A DNA stretch of 64,000 nucleotides from Planctomycetota bacterium (GTDB lineage Bacteria; Planctomycetota; UBA1135; UBA2386), in NCBI GenBank assembly GCA_028281765.1, contig JANQJF010000059.1:186001-250000 (forward strand). Reading direction: 5' to 3'. The notes below the pieces were generated by a model. That model was given only the letters and a program-made list of their open reading frames with translations, had not been told where the DNA came from and made no database searches. The translations under genes were made by a program, and so were the position numbers. Positions within the stretch are counted from its first letter, which is position 1; each line of letters opens with the position of its first letter. Shown piece after piece: positions 45,354 through 53,872 of the stretch.

Positions 45354-46400
45354 ATGCGTCGCTTCGCCGTATGGCTGCTGGCAATGTTCGCGGCGGCCCC
45401 GCTGCAGGGCTGCCTGACGATCGAGCTCTGGGAGCGCACGACCGACGACGTGAAGAACGTCTCGACCGAGCACCACCGGTTCCGAGTCGACTCCGTGGGC
45501 CTCGTCGACGCCGACGCGGGACGCCCGTTCGAGCTACGCATCGCCGCGTCGGGGCTCGCGGAAGGCGACCGATCCTGGCAGCCGGAGCTGACGGGCGGCC
45601 GGCCGCTCCGACTGCGCAACACCCGCGGCGACCCGCAGTTCGCCGCGGTTGCTCTCACCGCCGCCCCCGAGCGCTGCTTCGTGTCCATCGACCTGCGCCG
45701 GGTCGACGGCTCGACGGTGACGACGGCAACGGTCGAGCTCGAGGGTCCGATCGAATCGATCGGGGACGTGCTGGCCGCGCCACCGGCAGTCCGACTGACG
45801 GAGGCGAGCTTCCGAGCGACTCCGGCAGCCGACGTCGATCTGCAGCCGTGGGCGCGATGGATCGGCATCGACGCCCGTAACCTCTACCGCTACGTCCCGG
45901 TCGCGTGGATGCGCGACGGCGTCGCCGTGAGCGACGACTCCGAAGTGCGGCGCGCGTTCGGCTCGACCGGCGAGTCCCCGGACTTCGCGGTCTTGCGGCG
46001 CTATCGGCTGTGCATCGCCGCCGAACGCCACGACGACGCACCACCGACGTGGCTCGGAATCCGCGCCGACGCGCTCTGGTTCGTCACGCACGGGTCGCTA
46101 CGCACAATGCACGGCCAGGCGAGCTGGTCGCATCGCACGAACTGGAACTGCGCGCCACCGGACTCGGAATCCGTCGCGCCGCAGCGGATCAGCGCGATCT
46201 CGGTACGGACGGCGGAACTCGAGCTCAACGTGTACGACGCGGGGAGTGTCGTGTGGGACTACGCGATCGCGACGATCGCGACACCGTTCACCGTCGCGGC
46301 GGATATCGCGGGAGGCTTCGTGATCGGATACCTGTTGTTGTGGGCCGGGACCGACGACGAGGAAGATCCGAAGAACCGGCAACGGCGAAAGCGCTGCTGA
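45354..46400 (+). CDS. Hypothetical lipoprotein with C-terminal membrane segment
   Basis: 348 aa. Lipobox-like LQGC at residues about 17-20 (MRRFAVWLLAMFAAAPLQGCL). Beta-rich body without a recognisable domain; near the C-terminus a hydrophobic helix (FTVAADIAGGFVIGYLLLWAG) precedes a charged tail (DDEEDPKNRQRRKRC). TATGAT at 45339-45344 ends nine bases before the ATG, so transcription could start at the initiator codon. Confidence 0.6.
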   Translation: MRRFAVWLLAMFAAAPLQGCLTIELWERTTDDVKNVSTEHHRFRVDSVGLVDADAGRPFELRIAASGLAEGDRSWQPELTGGRPLRLRNTRGDPQFAAVALTAAPERCFVSIDLRRVDGSTVTTATVELEGPIESIGDVLAAPPAVRLTEASFRATPAADVDLQPWARWIGIDARNLYRYVPVAWMRDGVAVSDDSEVRRAFGSTGESPDFAVLRRYRLCIAAERHDDAPPTWLGIRADALWFVTHGSLRTMHGQASWSHRTNWNCAPPDSESVAPQRISAISVRTAELELNVYDAGSVVWDYAIATIATPFTVAADIAGGFVIGYLLLWAGTDDEEDPKNRQRRKRC

Positions 46401-46473
46401 GCAGCGATCCGCCGACCAGGAGCGCTGGAATCGTCTATCGTGAGGCGACTCACACAACCAGGAGGCGCTCTCG

Positions 46474-47562
46474 ATGCTCCGCAGACTACTGCTGCTCTCG
46501 TCCACTCCGCTTCTCTTCGCGTCGGCAGCGGCAGCCCAGCCGTGCCAAGACCCCTTGGCCCTTCAGCTGCGCCAAGACGCCCTACCCGCCAATCCCGCCG
46601 GACAACAGAACGTCGCGGTGATCGCGGGCATCTGTCCCGGCGACAAGGCCGCCGCGGTCTTCGACATCGGCGTCCTGCCCAAACCCCTCGAGGTACTCGA
46701 AGGCGGCATCCTCATGGCCGGCCCGCTCGGTAGCCAGCCGATGACCGTGCGCATGGAGATCTACGACGGCGTCACGTTCTTGCCGAACGGCCAAGCCGTG
46801 ATGGGCCCGCTCGTCTACCAGGACTTGTTCGCGAATTCGTTCACGCCCAACGCGCTCAATTTGGTGAACATCACGGGCTTCGGCACGACGGTCACGTCGG
46901 ACAAGCTCGTCGTCGCGTTCACGATCGTGACGAACCCGAACGAAGTGTTCCCCGGCCTCGGTTGCACGTTCGGCTACACCGCGAACTTCGCGTCGGACAC
47001 CCAGCTACCCCCGAGCTCTCCGTGCGCGACGCCGTCGTTCCGCAACTTGATCTTCGATCCGGGGCAAGGCGGCTGGTGGGACATCACGCAATTCACGATC
47101 GGCGGCACGCCGTGGTGCGGTGTCGCGTTCAACGGGAGTTGGATCATCCGCGCGTGTGTGAAACTGCCGACCGGCGCGAACTCCGGCACCGGCGACGACG
47201 TGCAGCTCGCGACCGCCGCCGGAACCACGGACCCGAGCGCGCTCGCCAAGACGGCCAACGCCGGTGACTTCCTACAGCTCGGGATGCAGTCCGCCGGCGG
47301 CACGTTCGTCGCCGGCTTCCTGCTGATGGACTTCTACGCGACCGCTGGCCCGGTCCCGATCGGATTCGCGCCCGGCTTCCGCCTCGCGAACACCCCGGTC
47401 GTCCTCGGTCCGGGCAACATGCTGCCGACGTTCGCGCAGGGTTTCCCGATCCCGCCCGGACTCGAGGGGATCACGGTCATGGTGCAGGGCGCCGTGCTCG
47501 ACCTCGGCGCCCAAAACGGCCTCTACGGCACCACCGACGCCCACGTGATCCTGATCCAATAG
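46474..47562 (+). CDS. Secreted hypothetical protein with shared C-terminal domain
   Basis: 362 aa. ATG 46474 with AGGAGG eight bases upstream. Signal peptide MLRRLLLLSSTPLLFASAAAAQ. The N-terminal body (about 25-240) is beta-rich with cysteines and Gly/Pro turns (VFDIGVLPKPLEVLEGGIL, GGWWDITQFTIGG); I do not recognise it. The last about 120 residues (LLMDFYATAGPVPIG ... VMVQGAVLDLGAQNG) are the shared C-terminal domain. Confidence 0.75.
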   Translation: MLRRLLLLSSTPLLFASAAAAQPCQDPLALQLRQDALPANPAGQQNVAVIAGICPGDKAAAVFDIGVLPKPLEVLEGGILMAGPLGSQPMTVRMEIYDGVTFLPNGQAVMGPLVYQDLFANSFTPNALNLVNITGFGTTVTSDKLVVAFTIVTNPNEVFPGLGCTFGYTANFASDTQLPPSSPCATPSFRNLIFDPGQGGWWDITQFTIGGTPWCGVAFNGSWIIRACVKLPTGANSGTGDDVQLATAAGTTDPSALAKTANAGDFLQLGMQSAGGTFVAGFLLMDFYATAGPVPIGFAPGFRLANTPVVLGPGNMLPTFAQGFPIPPGLEGITVMVQGAVLDLGAQNGLYGTTDAHVILIQ

Positions 47563-47576
47563 CCCCACTGCCACGG

Positions 47577-47623
47577 GCACTTGCGACACAGTCTCAAAAG
47601 GCACTTGAGAAACTGTCTCAAAA
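47577..47623 (+). promoter_or_regulatory. Tandem Fur-like operator upstream of bfd-bfr
   Basis: Two 23-bp direct repeats, 47577-47599 and 47601-47623 (20 of 23 identical), start 24 bp apart. The second holds the perfect palindrome TTGAGA-AACTG-TCTCAA (47605-47621); the first the imperfect TTGCGA-CACAG-TCTCAA (47581-47597). A further half-site TTGAGA is at 47632-47637. Size, symmetry and the iron-storage genes just downstream fit a Fur-family regulator binding as multiple dimers. Confidence 0.5.
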
Positions 47624-47668
47624 CGGCGATATTGAGATCAGGTCGCAACTGCGGCCGGAGCCATCTCG

Positions 47669-47890
47669 ATGATCGTCTGCCACTGTCACGGAATCACGGA
47701 CCGCCAGATCCGGCGGGAACTCGGCCCTGGAGGCACGCGCCAGTGCCCCGCGGGTTCGAGCTGTGGCGGCTGCGCGCCCGCGATCGCGGAGATCCTGCAG
47801 CAGATTCGCGGCGACGCGGCCCCGGCCCGGGCCGATGAGCTGCAGCCGCCGTCGGAGCCCGCGGCGCTGCGCTCGCGCGAGCGCGACTGA
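47669..47890 (+). CDS. bfd: Bacterioferritin-associated ferredoxin (Bfd-like)
   Basis: 73 aa. [2Fe-2S] BFD motif: Cys4 and Cys6 (MIVCHCHGIT) with Cys32 and Cys35 (SSCGGCAPAIAEIL), plus an extra Cys26. Bfd delivers electrons to bacterioferritin to release stored iron; the bacterioferritin gene follows directly, which supports this. A short disordered C-terminal extension is unusual for Bfd. Preceded by the Fur-like repeats. Confidence 0.85.
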   Translation: MIVCHCHGITDRQIRRELGPGGTRQCPAGSSCGGCAPAIAEILQQIRGDAAPARADELQPPSEPAALRSRERD

Positions 47891-47981
47891 TCAACCCAGA
47901 CGGATCGACAACTGCGAGCTTGCAGGATTCGCGCGGGGCGGTGTGATGGAAGCGTCCGTCTTCCCTCTCCCCCCACACACC

Positions 47982-48446
47982 ATGCGCGGCGATCCCGACA
48001 TCATCCAGAGCCTCAACGACGTCCTGACCGCCGAGCTGACGGCGATTAACCAGTACTGGGTGCACTACAAGATGTGCGCCAACTGGGGCTACTCGAAGCT
48101 CGCCACGCACCTGCGCGAGGAGTCGATCGAGGAGATGAAGCACGCCGACAAGTTGATCGAGCGCATCCTGTTCCTCGACGGCGTGCCGAACATGCAGCGC
48201 CTCAACCCGGTGAAGGTCGGCGAGACCGTGCCGGAGCAGATGGACCTCGACCTCGCGCTCGAACTCGAAGCGGTCGAGCGACTCAACACCGCGATCCAGC
48301 TGTGCAGCGACAAGCGCGACGCCGGCACGCGTGAGCTTCTCGAGCACATGCTCGTCGACGAAGAAGAAGCCGTCGACTGGCACGAGGCGCAGATCGGCTT
48401 GATCAAGGAACTCGGCAAAGAGAACTACCTCGCCGAGCAGATGTAG
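47982..48446 (+). CDS. bfr: Bacterioferritin with altered ferroxidase ligand
   Basis: 154 aa from ATG 47982, aligning with the family start ([25 protein letters not shown]). Ferroxidase residues Glu18, Glu51, His54, Glu94 and Glu127 and the haem ligand Met52 are in the expected places, but the position of His130 is Ala (DEEEAVDW instead of DEEGHIDW), so one di-iron ligand is missing. A longer start at 47946 exists but adds a segment foreign to the family. Stores iron in a 24-mer shell; electrons for release from the upstream Bfd-like protein. Confidence 0.88.
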   Translation: MRGDPDIIQSLNDVLTAELTAINQYWVHYKMCANWGYSKLATHLREESIEEMKHADKLIERILFLDGVPNMQRLNPVKVGETVPEQMDLDLALELEAVERLNTAIQLCSDKRDAGTRELLEHMLVDEEEAVDWHEAQIGLIKELGKENYLAEQM

Positions 48447-48508
48447 GGCCGAGCAGATCTAGAGCGAAGACAGGGTCGCGATCGCTCGCTACGCTCTCGC
48501 GACGCCCG

Positions 48509-49831
48509 ATGCTCGAGTCTGCCCGTAAACAAATCCGCGTCCGCCAGAAACTGGGCAAGTATCGGGTTCTCGCGCGGATTTCGGACGGCGGATTCGCTCG
48601 CGTATTCAAGGCGCTGGACACGATCGAAGGCGTCCACGTCGCGCTCAAGGTCCCCCACGCCCACCTCGTCTCGAAGAAGACGATGGGCTGGTTCAAGCAG
48701 GAAGCGCGCGTCAACGCCGCCCTCGACCACCCGAACATCCTCCCCGTCAAGAACGCGGAAATCATCGACGGGCACTTCGTGATCGCCTACCCGCTCGGCG
48801 AGCGTTCGCTGGCCGAGCGGCTCCGCAGCCGGATGTCGACCGATCGCCTGTTCAGCTACGCGGAGCAGATGCTCGAGGCGGTCGCACACGCGCATGCGAA
48901 CGGCATCGTCCACTGCGACCTCAAGCCCGAGAACTTCATCTTGTTCTCGGGCGACCGCTTGCGGCTCGGAGACTTCGGCGTCGCGCGTCTCGCGCGGCGC
49001 ACCGTGCGCGGCTCCGGCTCGGGCACGCTGGGCTTCATCGCGCCGGAGCAAGCGATGGGCAAGACATCGCCGCGAGCCGACGTGTTCTCGCTCGGCCTGG
49101 TCCTGTGGAACATGCTGACCGGCGAGCTGCCGGAGTGGCCGTTCGACTGGCCGCCGAAGGGCATCGAGCGCCTGCGCGGCAAGGTGCATCCCGACCTGCT
49201 CGCGCTGCTGCAGCGCTCGATGCAGATCGATCCGAAGAAGCGCTTCGGTGACGCGCGACAGATGCTGACCGCGTTCCGCAAGATCCTGCCGCGCGCGCGT
49301 CGCCACCTGCTCAAGAAGCGTCGGCAGCGCAACGGCAGCGCGAACACCGCGACGATCCGCGACTGGAAGCAGGTCCGCTTCCAGCACTTCGAACGCGCGT
49401 TCCGAAAGTCGCTCGAGCTCGACCGCGTGTGCGGCCACTGCGAAGGCCCCGTCGCCGAGACGATGTCCTCCTGCCCGTGGTGCGCGCAGGAACTCCTGTT
49501 CGACGCCGACGACACGGCGTATCCCGAGGCGTGCCCGCGCTGCGAGCGTGGTCGCAAGCTCGACTGGCGCTACTGCGCGTGGTGCTACGGCAAGGGTTTT
49601 GGCGACGTCTCGGAGCGAAGCTACCCCGACCGCCGCTACGAGGACAACTGCGACAAGTGCGACCACCCGCTGATGCCGTTCATGCGCTACTGCCCGGGAT
49701 GCCGCCGCAAGCTGAACAAGAAGTGGCGCGTCGAGGGCTCGCGCTCGAAGTGCGGAAAGTGCGGCTGGGGCGTGGTTCGCGAATACTGGGAGGACTGCCC
49801 GTGGTGCGGCAGTAGACTCAGCAGGGAGTAA
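48509..49831 (+). CDS. Serine/threonine protein kinase with C-terminal zinc ribbons
   Basis: 440 aa, no membrane helix. Kinase domain about 15-275: glycine loop ISDGGFARVF (degenerate), Lys47 in VALKV, catalytic Asp137 in VHCDLKPENF and DFG Asp155. The HRD motif reads HCD, so a non-RD kinase. After a basic linker (about 280-300) follow at least five CxxC knuckles (VCGHCEGPV, SCPWCAQEL, ACPRCERGR, YCAWCYGKG, NCDKCDHPL, YCPGCRRKL, KCGKCGW, CPWCGSRL), several zinc ribbons that may recruit partners. Four bp from a PP2C gene: a kinase-phosphatase switch. Confidence 0.88.
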   Translation: MLESARKQIRVRQKLGKYRVLARISDGGFARVFKALDTIEGVHVALKVPHAHLVSKKTMGWFKQEARVNAALDHPNILPVKNAEIIDGHFVIAYPLGERSLAERLRSRMSTDRLFSYAEQMLEAVAHAHANGIVHCDLKPENFILFSGDRLRLGDFGVARLARRTVRGSGSGTLGFIAPEQAMGKTSPRADVFSLGLVLWNMLTGELPEWPFDWPPKGIERLRGKVHPDLLALLQRSMQIDPKKRFGDARQMLTAFRKILPRARRHLLKKRRQRNGSANTATIRDWKQVRFQHFERAFRKSLELDRVCGHCEGPVAETMSSCPWCAQELLFDADDTAYPEACPRCERGRKLDWRYCAWCYGKGFGDVSERSYPDRRYEDNCDKCDHPLMPFMRYCPGCRRKLNKKWRVEGSRSKCGKCGWGVVREYWEDCPWCGSRLSRE

Positions 49832-49835
49832 CGCC

Positions 49836-50660
49836 GTGGCCACCACCCAAGCGAACGCGCAGCTGTTCCTCGGCTCGGACATGTCCGAGCCGGAGCGCGT
49901 CGCCGTCGGTGCCGGTGAGGTCGTCGCGTTCTCGCGCCCGAGTCCCGACGCGGACAAAGAGAACGAGGACTCCGCCGCGATCATCCACCTCGACTCTTCG
50001 AGCTGCGTGCTCGCGGTCGCCGACGGGCTCGGCGGAATCCCCGGCGGTCGCCAGGCGTCGTCGCACGCGCTGTCCGTCTTCGCGCGCAAGGTCGTGCGCG
50101 GAGTCGAGGGCGGCGACGGGATGCGCGAGTCGATCCTCGACGGACTCGACGCCGCGAACCGCGCGGTGCTCGAGTCGGGCACGGGGTGCACGACGATCGC
50201 GGTCGCTGCGATCAAGCGACAGGCCATCCGCTGCTTCCACGTCGGCGACTCTGCGATCGCGGTCGTCGGCCAGCGCGGCAAACTCAAGCATCTGACGGTC
50301 GCGCATTCGCCGGTCGGCTACGCCGTCGAATCGGGCATGCTCGATGAAGCCGAGGCCATGACGCACGCGGAGCGGCACGTCGTCTCGAACGTGCTCGGCA
50401 GCACCGAGATGAAGATCGAGATCGGCCCCGAGCTCGCGCTTGCGGATCGCGACACCGTGATCCTCGCGAGCGACGGCGTGCTCGACAATTTGCCAATCGA
50501 GGAACTCGTCGACGCGATCCGGGTCGGACCGCTCGACCGTGTCGCCCACGGCCTGTCCGAAACCTGCTATGAACGCATGAGCCGCCCCGCGGACGGCGAA
50601 CCGAGCAAGCCGGACGACACGACGTTTCTGATCTACCGCCCCCGACGACCGAAGTCCTGA
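49836..50660 (+). CDS. PP2C-type protein phosphatase
   Basis: 274 aa from GTG 49836 with GGGAG upstream. Metal-binding motifs of PPM phosphatases: ENEDSAAI, VADGLGGIPGG, HVGDSAIAVV, ASDGVLDNL and KPDDTTFLIY. Cytoplasmic; removes phosphates from Ser/Thr, most likely reversing the upstream kinase, with which it shares an operon. The conserved Arg before the first Asp is not obvious (SRPSPDADKENED). Confidence 0.85.
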   Translation: MATTQANAQLFLGSDMSEPERVAVGAGEVVAFSRPSPDADKENEDSAAIIHLDSSSCVLAVADGLGGIPGGRQASSHALSVFARKVVRGVEGGDGMRESILDGLDAANRAVLESGTGCTTIAVAAIKRQAIRCFHVGDSAIAVVGQRGKLKHLTVAHSPVGYAVESGMLDEAEAMTHAERHVVSNVLGSTEMKIEIGPELALADRDTVILASDGVLDNLPIEELVDAIRVGPLDRVAHGLSETCYERMSRPADGEPSKPDDTTFLIYRPRRPKS

Positions 50661-50679
50661 ACCCCCTACGAGGCAAGCT

Positions 50680-51444
50680 ATGAGATCCCTCGCATTCGCA
50701 TGGATCCTGCTGACGTGGCTCTGCGCGTGTGCCGGCACCCCGGCCGCGGGCAAACTCGACGCCGGCTGGGCCGAAGCGCAGCCATCCGCCGCACGCGAGT
50801 CTGGCGACTTCCGCGGCCGCGCCGAGAACCGCTTCTTCGACGACGCGGGCGACGACGGGTTGGTGGACGCGGATCCCGCCGCATCGCCCACGCCCAAGCC
50901 GCGCAAGCGCCTGATGATCTACTCGGCCGAACTCCAGGTCGAGGTCCCGCGCACCGACGAGGCGATCGCCAGCGCGCGCGAAACCGCCGAATCGATCGGT
51001 GGCTTCCTCGCGACGCGGCGCGGCCCCCGAATCACGCTGCGCGTCCCGGCCGACCGCTTCGAATCGTTCCTCGCCTCGATGCGCGAGCTCGGCCGCGTGC
51101 TCGACGAATCGATGCAGGCGCAAGACGTCACGAAGCAACACCGCGACCTGAAGATCCGCCTCGAGAACGCCCGCAAGTCACGCGACCGACTGCTCGCGCT
51201 GCTCGAGACCGCGACCAAGGTCGAGGACGTGCTCAAGATCGAGAAAGAGCTGCACCGCCTGACCGAGGAGATCGAACGCTCGGTCGCGACTCTCGCGTCG
51301 CTCGACGAACGAATCGCGTTCTCGACGGTGGCCGTCGAGTTCCGCTCGATCGCTCCCGCGAAGTCCACGCCGCGGAAACGGAAGCGCAGTCGCTTCGACT
51401 GGATCAACGTGATCGGCGCGCCGGAGGTGCTGCGATGGTTCTGA
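50680..51444 (+). CDS. DUF4349 lipoprotein
   Basis: 254 aa. Signal with Cys in a lipobox-like site (LTWLCACAGT). RLMIYSAELQVEVPRTDEAIASARETAESIGGFLATRR, RVPADRFESFLASMRELGRVLDESMQAQDVTKQHRDLKIRLENARKSRDRLLALLETA... is the DUF4349 pattern with a central coiled coil (about 140-205). Typical members end in a membrane helix; this one stops at a short hydrophobic tail (FDWINVIGAPEVLRWF). Probably envelope-associated. GAGG precedes the ATG. Confidence 0.8.
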   Translation: MRSLAFAWILLTWLCACAGTPAAGKLDAGWAEAQPSAARESGDFRGRAENRFFDDAGDDGLVDADPAASPTPKPRKRLMIYSAELQVEVPRTDEAIASARETAESIGGFLATRRGPRITLRVPADRFESFLASMRELGRVLDESMQAQDVTKQHRDLKIRLENARKSRDRLLALLETATKVEDVLKIEKELHRLTEEIERSVATLASLDERIAFSTVAVEFRSIAPAKSTPRKRKRSRFDWINVIGAPEVLRWF

Positions 51445-51881
51445 TGCGCAACCTCACGCTCGCCGCGCTCGCGTGCCTCGCCGGCTGCGCGATCTCGATG
51501 GATCCCCCCGACGGTTTCCTCGAACTCGAGACGCCAGGACGCGACTTCAAGGCCACGACGGCCGACGGCGCCCGTCTCTGGGTGCGTGAGTTCGACGACC
51601 CGCACGAGGGCGCGCTCTCGTTCTGGGCCGACGCGCTCGAGCACGACCTCGTGAACGAGCGCGGCTACGTGCTCGTCGATCGCTCCGAGATCGAGGACAA
51701 GGCCGGTCGCGACGGAGTCGTGCAGCGCTACTCGCTGAACACCGAGGGACAGCCGCACGGCTACCTCGTCGCCGTGTTCATCAACGGGGACTGCGTGCGG
51801 ATCGCCGAGTTCGTGGCGCCGCGGGATGCGTTCGACGATCACGTCGAAGCCGTGCAGGCTTCGCTTCGCACGCTGCAATGA
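51435..51881 (+). CDS. Small hypothetical lipoprotein
   Basis: 148 aa. Lipobox LAGC (LTLAALACLAGCAIS). The body shows strands and helices (WVREFDDPHEGALSFWADALEHDLVNERGYVLVDR ... GYLVAVFINGDCVRIAEFV) like a small sensor or PsbP/Mog1-type fold; no firm family. ATG 51435 has GGAGG seven bases upstream and overlaps the previous gene by 10 bp; the second ATG at 51444 is an alternative. Stop overlaps the next gene (ATGA). Confidence 0.68.
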   Translation: MVLMRNLTLAALACLAGCAISMDPPDGFLELETPGRDFKATTADGARLWVREFDDPHEGALSFWADALEHDLVNERGYVLVDRSEIEDKAGRDGVVQRYSLNTEGQPHGYLVAVFINGDCVRIAEFVAPRDAFDDHVEAVQASLRTLQ

Positions 51882-53872
51882 CGCGCCTCGCCCTCCCGGT
51901 CGCGCTCGCGCTCGCATCCCTGGCTCCCACACAGGACGGCGAGATCGCGCGCCTCGCGCAGCGCTGCGGTAGCGAGGTCGCGTGGGCGCAGAGCTGGCAA
52001 GCCGCGACCGACCGTGCGCGCGCAGAGAATCGACTGATTCTCGCCTACGTGCACCGCTACCGCGGCTTCCAGATCCCCGACACCGCGAACGTGACGATCT
52101 TCATGTCCCCGCGCGTCGTCGAGTTGATCGGGAGTCGCTTCGTGCCGCTGCGTCTGACCGACGACGTGCCCGCGCCGATTCGCGCGCAGGACGAGTACGG
52201 CATGGGCCCGCTGATGTTCGGCGCGGGGATCCTGCTGTGCACGCCCGGCGGCGAAGTCGTGCGGGAGACGCAGACGCGGCACCCGGCGGCGGTCTACGGC
52301 TTCTTGGTCGATGCGATCGAACGCTGTACCGAGCGCGTGCTGCCCCCCGCCGACGTCGACGGGGCGAAGCAGGCGGAATGGCTGATCCAGCGCGGCGAGC
52401 TCGAAGCGGCGCACGCCCGGGTCGCCGACCTCGAGTCCGAACGCGCGCACCAGCTGCGCGCCGCGATCGCGATGCGCCGCTTCGACGTCGAGACCGCGCT
52501 CGCTTCGCTGCAGAGCGCCGGCGATACGAACGATCGCTGGCTCGCCGAGCTGGAGCTGCACCTCCGCCGCAAGGACTTCCCGGCCGCGGCACGCGCCGCG
52601 AAGCGGGTGCAAGGCGAGCCCCCGCAGGCACAGTTCTGGCGCGGGATCGTCGCAATCTGCCAGAACCAGCCAAAGCGCGCGGAGCGTCTCTGGTCGACGT
52701 TGATCGAACGCCATCCGGACGATCGCTGGGCCTGGCACGCGGCGGCATATCTGCAAGCAGGACTGCACCAACGCGACGAACCGCTGCAGACCGAGTGGCC
52801 CGCTCGCGCCCTTCTCGACACCGCGCGCATCCCGGACTTCATGCCCGGCGATGCGAGCGACATCGACACGCTCCGAGGCCGAGCGATCACCGCCCTGCTC
52901 GAAAGCCAGCGCGACGACGGTTCGTGGATCGCTCCGTCCGAGCTCCACGGCGCGCCTCGCCACCACCCGTTCGTGATCGCGACGAGCGCGATCGCGGCGC
53001 AGAGCCTCTTCCCCCATCGAGACGTCGAAGCCGTCGACGCGGCGCTGCATCGTGCGGTCGACTTCGTGCTCGAACACGTGCAGAAAGGCATGGACGATCC
53101 GCTGCCGGAGTCGTTCATGGACTACACGGTCTGGAGCGACACGTTCGCGCTGTGGTTCCTCGCCGACTGTCGCGAAGCGGACTACGGCAACCGCGCGCGC
53201 ATCGGCCAGATGATGCGCAAGCTGGTCACGGACCTGCGGAAGCGCCAGAAGCCATCCGGCGGCTGGTCCTACTACCGCACGAACGACCTGTCGAAAGAAG
53301 CCTCACCGCAGACCCAGGCGATGAGTTTCACCTCGGCGGTCACCACGATTGCGCTGCAACGGGCTGCGGAGACCGGCATCTACGTGCCGAAGAAGACCAT
53401 GGGGCGGGCGCTGCGGTGCCTCGAGCGCGGCCGCAACCTCGACGGCACCTTCAGCTACATGGTCGGACACACCCAGAGCACGCAGCAGCAGCTCGCGGCG
53501 GGATCCTGCGGACGCAACCCGATCTGCGAACTCGCCCTGCTGCGCGGCGAACGGAGCGAGCCCAAGCGCGTGCACGAGGCTCTCGAGTACTTCGAGAAGC
53601 ACCGCGCGACGATCGACAAGGAGCGCGGCAAGGTGCTCATGCACGCCGGCTCGGAAGGCCAGGGCTGTCACTACGTGATGTTCGACTACGCGACGGCAGC
53701 GCGCGCCGCGGCCGCGCTGCCGGCAGAGCAACGCGACCAGCATCGGTCCTGGCTGTTCGAACTCGTGCTCGCGGCCCGCACGGCCGACGGCCGTTACCTC
53801 GGGTCGCCGATCAACGGCACGGCGTTCGGCACCGCGATGGCGCTGATCGCGTTCGACCAGCTGCAGCCATGA
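51878..53872 (+). CDS. Secreted fusion of thioredoxin-like domain and terpene-cyclase-type toroid
   Basis: 664 aa. Signal peptide (MTRLALPVALALASLAPTQ). Residues about 25-150 form a thioredoxin-like fold (DRARAENRLILAYVHRYRGF ... LLCTPGGEVVRET) of the DUF255 type but without a CxxC. Residues 170-300 look TPR-like. Residues 320-660 are an alpha/alpha toroid of the squalene-cyclase/prenyltransferase repeat type: LLESQRDDGSW, RKRQKPSGGWSYY, CLERGRNLDGTFSYM. No DxDD cyclase motif is evident, so binding rather than catalysis is possible. Overlaps both neighbours by ATGA. Confidence 0.7.
   Translation: MTRLALPVALALASLAPTQDGEIARLAQRCGSEVAWAQSWQAATDRARAENRLILAYVHRYRGFQIPDTANVTIFMSPRVVELIGSRFVPLRLTDDVPAPIRAQDEYGMGPLMFGAGILLCTPGGEVVRETQTRHPAAVYGFLVDAIERCTERVLPPADVDGAKQAEWLIQRGELEAAHARVADLESERAHQLRAAIAMRRFDVETALASLQSAGDTNDRWLAELELHLRRKDFPAAARAAKRVQGEPPQAQFWRGIVAICQNQPKRAERLWSTLIERHPDDRWAWHAAAYLQAGLHQRDEPLQTEWPARALLDTARIPDFMPGDASDIDTLRGRAITALLESQRDDGSWIAPSELHGAPRHHPFVIATSAIAAQSLFPHRDVEAVDAALHRAVDFVLEHVQKGMDDPLPESFMDYTVWSDTFALWFLADCREADYGNRARIGQMMRKLVTDLRKRQKPSGGWSYYRTNDLSKEASPQTQAMSFTSAVTTIALQRAAETGIYVPKKTMGRALRCLERGRNLDGTFSYMVGHTQSTQQQLAAGSCGRNPICELALLRGERSEPKRVHEALEYFEKHRATIDKERGKVLMHAGSEGQGCHYVMFDYATAARAAAALPAEQRDQHRSWLFELVLAARTADGRYLGSPINGTAFGTAMALIAFDQLQP

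Noticed and set aside
48471-48507. Imperfect inverted repeat GGGTCGCGA...TCGCGACGCCC before the kinase gene as terminator or operator
   Set aside because: Bulged, low-complexity GCGA/TCGC sequence without a U tract; chance pairing is likely at this GC content.
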